A stretch of DNA of 15,125 nt from Galdieria sulphuraria (Eukaryota > Rhodophyta > Bangiophyceae > Galdieriales > Galdieriaceae). The position numbers and the translations under genes were made by a program. The notes under the pieces are model-generated. The model made no database searches. It had not been told where the DNA came from and saw only the letters and a program-made list of their open reading frames with translations. This document shows positions 9,373 to 15,125 of the stretch, in pieces. The number at the start of each line of letters is the position of its first letter. Position 1 is the first letter of the stretch. The DNA lies in the NCBI RefSeq assembly GCF_000341285.1, contig NW_005178447.1, positions 1 through 15,125 of the forward strand, read 5' to 3'.

Positions 9373-11490
9373 ATGGCGAGCTTGGATGAAAAGTGGAAAG
9401 CTGTGGACAAGTTTAAGTCTGTTGTGGTAGATCGTGAAAGAGATGTTGTTCGAGTGACAAAAGAACTGTATGATCTTCATAGCAACAGAGAACAACTCAG
9501 GGGTATAACAAGCAGTTGCAACTATCGCTTGACCATACCATTTGCCCCCCATCTCTTTGGCTCAGGCAAAACGACCTTTGCCCGAACCTATTTGGAGTTG
9601 GTGCAAAGGTTTGGTGAAACTTTTCTGTCGACGTTTGCTTCAGACCCTTCGAGGAGAACCTTTTTGGAGAATTTGAAGAAGGCTTCGTTGCTCTTTGTGG
9701 ATTTGAGGGAGTTGAAGCCCATAGACCCGATAGAGTTTTCTCGAAACCTGAAGTGGGCAGTGTACTATTTGTTAATCAAGGCTGCTTGTTTGCAATCAGG
9801 TCTTCCGCAACCAGACCCGGACGAATGTTTCAAGGAACTGAAACTTAGGAGTGATGCTTTGGTTCAGAAAATCCGTTCAATCTTAAACATTCCTTCCGAT
9901 CAATATCTCCTTGTGGCATTTGACGAAGTTGGTGTGTTTGATACAAAGGCAACTTTGTTTGAACTGGAGAAGAATGACAAAGGTGTGGTTCGACCATACA
10001 ATGACTTTATCGGTATCATTAGTCAATTGTGCGAAGAACCCGACTTGTTTTTTATAGTTATTGGGAAAAGCAAGGGTTTAAGTATTAAGAATGATGTAGC
10101 TTTTGGGCTATCAAGAGTTATACTACATTTTATCCCTTTATCACCTTTGGACGCTTCCAGTATCGTTGAATTCCTTGAAAAGAGTCTTCTAAAGACACCT
10201 ACTCAAGAACCGGTTTGTAATGTCTTATGTAGTTCTTCATTTTCAGTAAATGAATTGGCAGATTCATTATTGGAATGTACAGGTGGAGTTCCTGGTTTGT
10301 TGACTCGTGCAGTAAATATGCTTTTGAATTATATAATAGCAAGAAACCAGCCTTTCATATCGAAAGAAGAATGTTTGACATGTATGAATGACTACGATTT
10401 CCGAAGAATTTGTGCTGAACCATTTGTGGAACGAATATTGAATTTGGACGAAGATAGAAAAAGTGTTTTTGATATACTTTTAAAGATGGCACTTTATCGT
10501 ATACCGTTTAAAGTAGATGACATATTGACCTCGGAGTCCTTTTTATATGATGCAGTCACTGAAATGGGACTATATCGATATCCTATTGACCAGAATACTT
10601 TTCAAGTCCTAATTCCAAAAATATTTGTTGGAATCTTCAAGAAGGACCCTTCCATATCTTCTTTGGAAAAGATACTTCTTGGATCACTTGATGTCGAACC
10701 AGTAGATTGTTTCTTCTATTCAAAATGTCGTGTATTTGAAGGAATTGTTGCTTTACGACTAGTTTTGATGTTGTCTTCAAAGAATCGAAATGAGTTGAGG
10801 GAATTGTTGTGTCAATTGTCTCCAATATGGAAACAAATGAAACTTCCAATCAGTACAATATCACCTATTCACTATATCAAGTCTGTTGTTAGTTCTAGAG
10901 AAACAAGAAGTGAATCGAACAAGAGTCGAAGAACCTTTGCCAATACTGAATGGAATAAGATTATTCGAGACACACTTTATTTAGAGACCATTTACATTCC
11001 AGTGGACGCTACTTCTCATAGTCCTGATATTATATTCAAATTACAATCTCCTGTGGAACCCAAAGTTCTTACTGTTGGAGTTGCATGTAAAGGACGTTGG
11101 AAGTCGGAAGGAATTGGCTGGTCAGATATTATAGATGAAGCCAAGAAATTTTTAGATCCTGTTTATGATCAAGTCTTATCCAGTGCAATGGATTATCATC
11201 ATTGTATGCTTATTATCGTTAGTACAAAGTTATCATTGAATGTTTCTAATGAGTTGGGTAATCAGAGTCGTTGTTACTCCAGTGGAATGTTTATTAGAAA
11301 TGATTCGTTCAAAGTACCTGATAATTGTGAACTTGTTATTCTTTGTGAAAGAGATATCCAAATGCTGATTGACGAAGAAATATTGAATGGACTTGAAAGA
11401 GCATTTCATGTTTCTCATAATCCTACTTTTTGGGATTTTGGATTAGATTTACTTGATAGAATCCGTAACAGTTTCTTAAGTTGGCAATAG
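9373..11490 (+). CDS. STAND-like P-loop NTPase fused to a PD-(D/E)XK-like nuclease domain (CR / retrotransposon-hot-spot type)
   Basis: Intact single-exon gene of 705 codons ending in TAG. The start is the only ATG after the in-frame TGA at 9292-9294, and it sits in a good context (GCG ATG G). Domains in order: D-R-x-x-D-V at residues 20-25; Walker A FGSGKT 62-67 (Lys66, Thr67), lacking the usual first Gly; Walker B strand 178-185 ending in Asp184-Glu185; sensor-1-like strand 226-232 ending in Gly-Lys; GG-x-P at 304-307, the STAND hallmark; a helical, probably winged-helix region about 365-425; then a nuclease-like fold. Its marks are Glu456 in a helix, Pro551-Asp552, and a strand ending Ala571-Cys572-Lys573, followed by a helix with Gly582-Trp583. 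The usual Glu/Gln two residues before the Lys is Ala, so cleavage is doubtful. No signal peptide or membrane segment is seen. By family knowledge such proteins couple an ATP-driven switch to a DNA- or RNA-directed effector; the cellular role here is unknown. G+C falls from about 47% in the 5' part to about 30% at the 3' end. Homologue of the gene at 13425. Confidence 0.9.
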   Translation: MASLDEKWKAVDKFKSVVVDRERDVVRVTKELYDLHSNREQLRGITSSCNYRLTIPFAPHLFGSGKTTFARTYLELVQRFGETFLSTFASDPSRRTFLENLKKASLLFVDLRELKPIDPIEFSRNLKWAVYYLLIKAACLQSGLPQPDPDECFKELKLRSDALVQKIRSILNIPSDQYLLVAFDEVGVFDTKATLFELEKNDKGVVRPYNDFIGIISQLCEEPDLFFIVIGKSKGLSIKNDVAFGLSRVILHFIPLSPLDASSIVEFLEKSLLKTPTQEPVCNVLCSSSFSVNELADSLLECTGGVPGLLTRAVNMLLNYIIARNQPFISKEECLTCMNDYDFRRICAEPFVERILNLDEDRKSVFDILLKMALYRIPFKVDDILTSESFLYDAVTEMGLYRYPIDQNTFQVLIPKIFVGIFKKDPSISSLEKILLGSLDVEPVDCFFYSKCRVFEGIVALRLVLMLSSKNRNELRELLCQLSPIWKQMKLPISTISPIHYIKSVVSSRETRSESNKSRRTFANTEWNKIIRDTLYLETIYIPVDATSHSPDIIFKLQSPVEPKVLTVGVACKGRWKSEGIGWSDIIDEAKKFLDPVYDQVLSSAMDYHHCMLIIVSTKLSLNVSNELGNQSRCYSSGMFIRNDSFKVPDNCELVILCERDIQMLIDEEILNGLERAFHVSHNPTFWDFGLDLLDRIRNSFLSWQ

Positions 11491-13424
11491 ACTTTTACTC
11501 AATCCTTCACTTTGTGATTTCTTTTTAAGAGCAAGTAAACTCTTTTTTTTTATGTTTGAAACTTGGTTACATCTTACTTGCTTGTCTTTTGGACACCATA
11601 CAGTCTTCCTTGAAAAGAGTTTATTAGCTGGCTTTCAAGGCTGGCTTATAATCGTTTCATGTCAATTTGCAATAATATTGCAGAGTTGTAGCAATGATTC
11701 AAAATGAATAGACTATACATACATACATGTTGATACAACTAGAATGAAAAATATCCTTTCTTGTCCAAATACTTAGTAAAATGGTTACCCAAAGGATATC
11801 TCAAAACATTCTTCAATTGTCTGCTATGTTGTCTTTCTAGTCTGTTGAAAAAAGACTAGTAACTCCTTTTACTATAATTTTCAAAGACTGAGACAGAAAA
11901 AGGTTGTTTGTAGATTTCACTTGGACTGTCCTTCCTGTCTTTTGTTAACTGAATAGAAGAGAGTTTTCCTCGGTTTTAGACCAAACGAAGGGAATGGCAG
12001 CAAAAACTTGAGGCTTCCTCTAACTTGAGAACCTGCACTGCGGTCTAAAAAAGAGTTTTAGCTTCTTGAAATTCGATAAAAGTTTAGATTCCTTTCGTTT
12101 TTATGTGTTTTTTTCAAACTGCATTTCTAGCCTTAGAATTCATATGAATGGCTCCTACAAATATGAAACTTGTTGGATCCAAGAGAAAACATAGCAAAGG
12201 TAAGAACAAATACTAAAAAGAGTATTTAAGTTTGCAATTCAAACTCTATCTCAAAAGTACTAACAACACTATATATCCAAACGCTGTTTTAGTGAATTAG
12301 ACTGAAAACTCACCGATTCTCAGACAAGGAAAGTAACCCGGTTGCAAAGATGAAAAAATTTCGTTCAACTATCGATAGTACAAGAGACATCTTAAGTGAC
12401 TCAACACATTTGGACACTGATAAAAACTTTCTATTTCAGAAAATCACCATTTACAGAGGAGTTCTATTTATATTGCATTGCAAAGGACAACTTTGAGAGT
12501 GGAACAGAATTGCTTCTAATTAGTCAAAGGAAACCATATCCAATCTTGAAGTATTGTCATTCCACAACAATCACTTGACCGATAACTTAGGAACTACAAC
12601 GTATTTCAGCCAAGAGTCATGTTGGGTAAAAGTTCTTCAATATGGAGCGGCTTTCAGTTGGAGAATTGCTGAAGCTTTCAAGTTGGTACACTACTCGACC
12701 TTGACTCAAGTATAAAAGGCTTCTTCTTTAGCAAAATAATTTTTTGGTTCTGTCTTTTACTCTTTTTTCAGCATCGATGTGCAGAAAATGAACGATTATA
12801 GTTACTATATTTGAAGCCTTAATTGATGTCCTTATATAAGACGTATTCACAACTTGGTAAAAGTCAAACAAAGGATAGACAACTTGTGTAGCTATTACAT
12901 CAATAATGGCTTGTATTTAATGATAAGTCAGTATGACAGTCTACATAATACACTCCTCCAAATTCAATTAGATATTTTTGTATTTATAAACTGTACTACG
13001 AACGGTTACAAACTAACAGACTTCCCATTCATTGCAATTCTCTGTTTCCCACTGTATTTCGTCTGTAACTTACAAAAAGCTTGTATCTAATTAGACTTGT
13101 ATATAGGAGTTTGCGTGTAAGATAGTGTGGAAGATAGTAGAAAAACTCTCTTACAGTATACAAGCCATAGAAAGAGTACCCATCAATCTAATTCACCACA
13201 AAAACTCATAGAAACCTATTTCTTGTCTATAGTAAAAGAAAGTTTCTAGTTATGAGACAAGCAACAAAATATTCCTGCTTTCTCTCTATTGTCATTGTGA
13301 GTCTAGAAGTGTCAAAGAGATGAGTTTTACCAATAACCAAATAAAGCAATCGCTCGAACAATAAAACATACAGTCCTTCCAACTCCTTTGAAAGTGAATT
13401 GATTTCGGATTGGCGGCGTGTAAA
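11491..13424. other. 1.9 kb intergenic region between the two NTPase genes
   Basis: No supported gene. The longest open stretch (12854-13090) lacks an ATG at its start and has no motif. A TATAAAAG box-like site is at 12711-12718 and a TATATAA site at 12834-12840. A pyrimidine-rich stretch ending in CAG near 12771 resembles a 3' splice site, but no convincing donor or upstream exon goes with it. The 11491-11600 part is presumably the 3' untranslated region of gene A and contains a T9 run; no AATAAA was seen close by. Confidence 0.45.
12711..12718 (+). promoter_or_regulatory. TATA-box-like element
   Basis: TATAAAAG matches the eukaryotic TATA consensus and lies on the strand of the downstream NTPase gene. 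It is about 700 bases upstream of that gene's ATG, so it would require a long leader or an unseen 5' exon. It may equally be chance in AT-rich DNA. Confidence 0.2.
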
Positions 13425-15125
13425 ATGAGTTTGAGTGAACCGTTGATAGATAGAAAAGAAGATGTTTATTCTATTCTTCGAACTTATTTCCACCAGTTTT
13501 CTTCAGTTGACGGAGAATTGAACAATGTACGTCCTGCAGCTTGCTTTTCCCCTCAGGTCTTTGGAGCTGGCAAGAGTTTTGTTGGAGAAAATTTTTTAGA
13601 GTTTTTAAAAAAATTCGCCGACGAAGAAGAAGAGCAGACGAAGACGGAGGTTTTCAACAAGAGCTCATCGGGAAAAGTTGAATTGAAGATTTTTTCTTGG
13701 AAACACTTTGCGGAAAACACTTTGTCAGTTGGCTTAAAACTAGAAGAGAGCTTTTCTCGTGCTCCTTTTCCAAGGTTTCTAGAGGCTTTGATGAATAACA
13801 TAATTTTGAACGCTTACCGACAAAATGGTAAAGATAGGGACGCTCTTCAGATAGCTGAAAGGACGGTAAAGAATTTTGATATCGTAGGAGCTATTGATTA
13901 TCTTCTCGAACAATTTCAGAAACGATATTTATTTTTGATGATAGACGAACTTAGCCACCTGAGTGACCTCACCAAATACTATAGTGAACTCGACGAGAAA
14001 CAGTTTATCGAGTCTGACCGAAAATATGTACCTTTTCGGAAGTTTTTCCGCGTTTTGCGTGAATTGTTGATTACAGGAAAGGTAATCGTCTATTTGGCAG
14101 GTCGAACCGATCAAATCTCAGCCCCCCTGTCTGATGCTCGCTCCAGTAGTGTCACCCTCCATATGTTGCGGTTGAATCCCTTTAACATCCATGATATTAA
14201 CGAATATATTGAGCTGGCAACTTATAGTGGAAAGTCCTTGAAGGACTGGTTATTGCCCTCAGATGATTTACGATATCGATTCGTAGAATTGTTGAAAAAG
14301 AAGACAGGAGGTATTCCGTTGATTGTAAGGAATACTTTATTAGCCCTAGTAGAGAAAGTTGCAAACTTATCTCAACCTGTTATCAACGATGAAAATATGG
14401 AACCCTTATTAGATAGAATCTTTCACTTGGTACTACTAGAGTCGGTGACGTTTATTGTTCCAGAGATACTAGATTCCGCAACCCTTCTTCGATATCAATT
14501 TGTCCTTTTGAATTATCAGCTCGGAACAATTTTTCCAATTGACTTTGTAATTACTCTATGTGGAACGAGAACTTATTTGATGGACTTGCTTGCAACTTTT
14601 GGGTTTTATTCTGAAAGTTGTGGAATTGACGGGATTGATATGGGCATTGAATTCAAGATTGGTTGTTGTGAATTTATATTGAGAGCTCATAGCAACTACA
14701 ACTTTTTCCGTGAGGCTACTGAACTCTTTCCTTTATCTCCGTTTAGTTATATTCCCGACACTTCAACAGCAAAGGGAGTCTTCTTTGAATTTGTATTTAT
14801 GAAGATCTTTCGTTTTCGCTTATTAACTTTTCTTCATTCTAATTCCTGGCCTATTGTACATTCTGCTATTCCAGGAATTTTCCAGGGTTCTTTTATTGAA
14901 CAGGACAATGTTTCTTATTCTATGGAATCTACAAAATCTTATGATATACCCATCTTGAGAAATGTCTCTGATTCATTTTCTGACTATTATAGAGAACATT
15001 TACAACGTTGTGGTATTTTTGTTCCAAAAGATGGCAATTCATAGTGGCCCTGATGCATATGTTGTATTCCATAATGGACAAACACGTTATGTTGTTGGAT
15101 TTTCATTTACATTTTATCACAAAAC
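13425..15125 (+). pseudogene. second STAND-like NTPase/nuclease-fold gene, frameshifted and cut by the window edge
   Basis: The ATG at 13425 (A at -3; in-frame TGA upstream at 13395) opens 539 codons to TAG 15042-15044. Landmarks mirror the gene at 9373: D-R-x-x-D-V 9-14; Walker A FGAGKS 46-51 (Lys50, Ser51), again without the first Gly; Walker B strand 168-175 ending in Asp174-Glu175; sensor-1-like strand 220-227 ending in Gly226-Arg227; GG-x-P 295-298; an aromatic-rich F-P-I region near 370 matching the other protein's I-P-F region; Glu455 in the first nuclease helix. The in-frame stop falls just before the expected Pro-Asp motif. Reading from 15043 in the next frame gives Ser-Gly-Pro-Asp and 23 further codons to the edge, matching the homologue's nuclease core. 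In that part the Lys position appears to be Thr and the Glu/Gln position Ser. Hence a frameshift mutation, a sequence error or a +1 recoding site. If translation stops at 15044, an NTPase without a nuclease is made. Overall identity to the first gene is low, so the pair is an old duplication or two family members. Confidence 0.75.

Noticed and set aside
12854-13090. 78-codon open stretch with a TATA-like site upstream
   Set aside because: It begins with TTG, its first ATG is well inside, and it has no motif; its length is within chance.
13227-13493. 88-codon minus-strand open stretch overlapping the start of the second NTPase gene
   Set aside because: It overlaps the true start of the NTPase gene on the other strand, begins without ATG and has no recognisable domain.
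15011-15044. Intron (GT...TAG) that would remove the in-frame stop of the second NTPase gene
   Set aside because: It would be only about 33 bases, shorter than a workable spliceosomal intron, and would delete residues that align well with the homologue; the joined frame would not match the homologue.

Overview
The window looks like nuclear DNA of a eukaryote. It is AT-rich (sampled lines run from about 30 to 50% G+C), has no Shine-Dalgarno-spaced gene clusters, and carries only two long single-exon genes in 15 kb, with kilobases of non-coding DNA around them. Codon choice is TTG-, GAA- and AAG-rich. A compact AT-rich protist or red alga (Galdieria-like) would fit, but nothing here fixes the species. 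Gene-poor DNA next to a multicopy-type ATPase family would suit a subtelomeric or otherwise fast-evolving region; that is inference.

Layout. Positions 1-9372 hold no intact gene that I can defend. There is an AT microsatellite near the left edge and several stretches whose reading frames carry fewer stops than expected (274-888, 2803-3240, 4430-4690, 5380-5966). These look like decayed coding remnants, but most of this DNA is open in several frames and I assign no function. At 9373-11490 lies gene A, an intact 705-residue P-loop NTPase with a C-terminal PD-(D/E)XK-like nuclease fold. Positions 11491-13424 are non-coding as far as I can see. From 13425 to the right edge lies gene B, a highly diverged homologue of A on the same strand. 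Its main frame stops at 15044, but the next frame continues the homology to the end of the window, so B carries a frameshift and is also cut by the window edge.

The two proteins share the same order of parts: a short N-terminus with a D-R-x-x-D-V motif, an unusual Walker A (F-[AS]-P-x-[LV]-F-G-[AS]-G-K-[ST]), Walker B ending in Asp-Glu, a sensor-1 strand ending in Gly-Lys or Gly-Arg, a GG-x-P motif as in STAND ATPases, a helical region that may be a winged helix, and a restriction-endonuclease-like end. This is the architecture of the Crinkler / retrotransposon-hot-spot (CR) type NTPase-nuclease proteins, and it overlaps the 'archaeal ATPase' STAND families. The most interesting points are B's frameshift exactly at a Ser-stop junction (TCA TAG T), and the altered nuclease motif in both copies: A keeps the Lys but has Ala at the usual Glu/Gln place, and B appears to have lost both.
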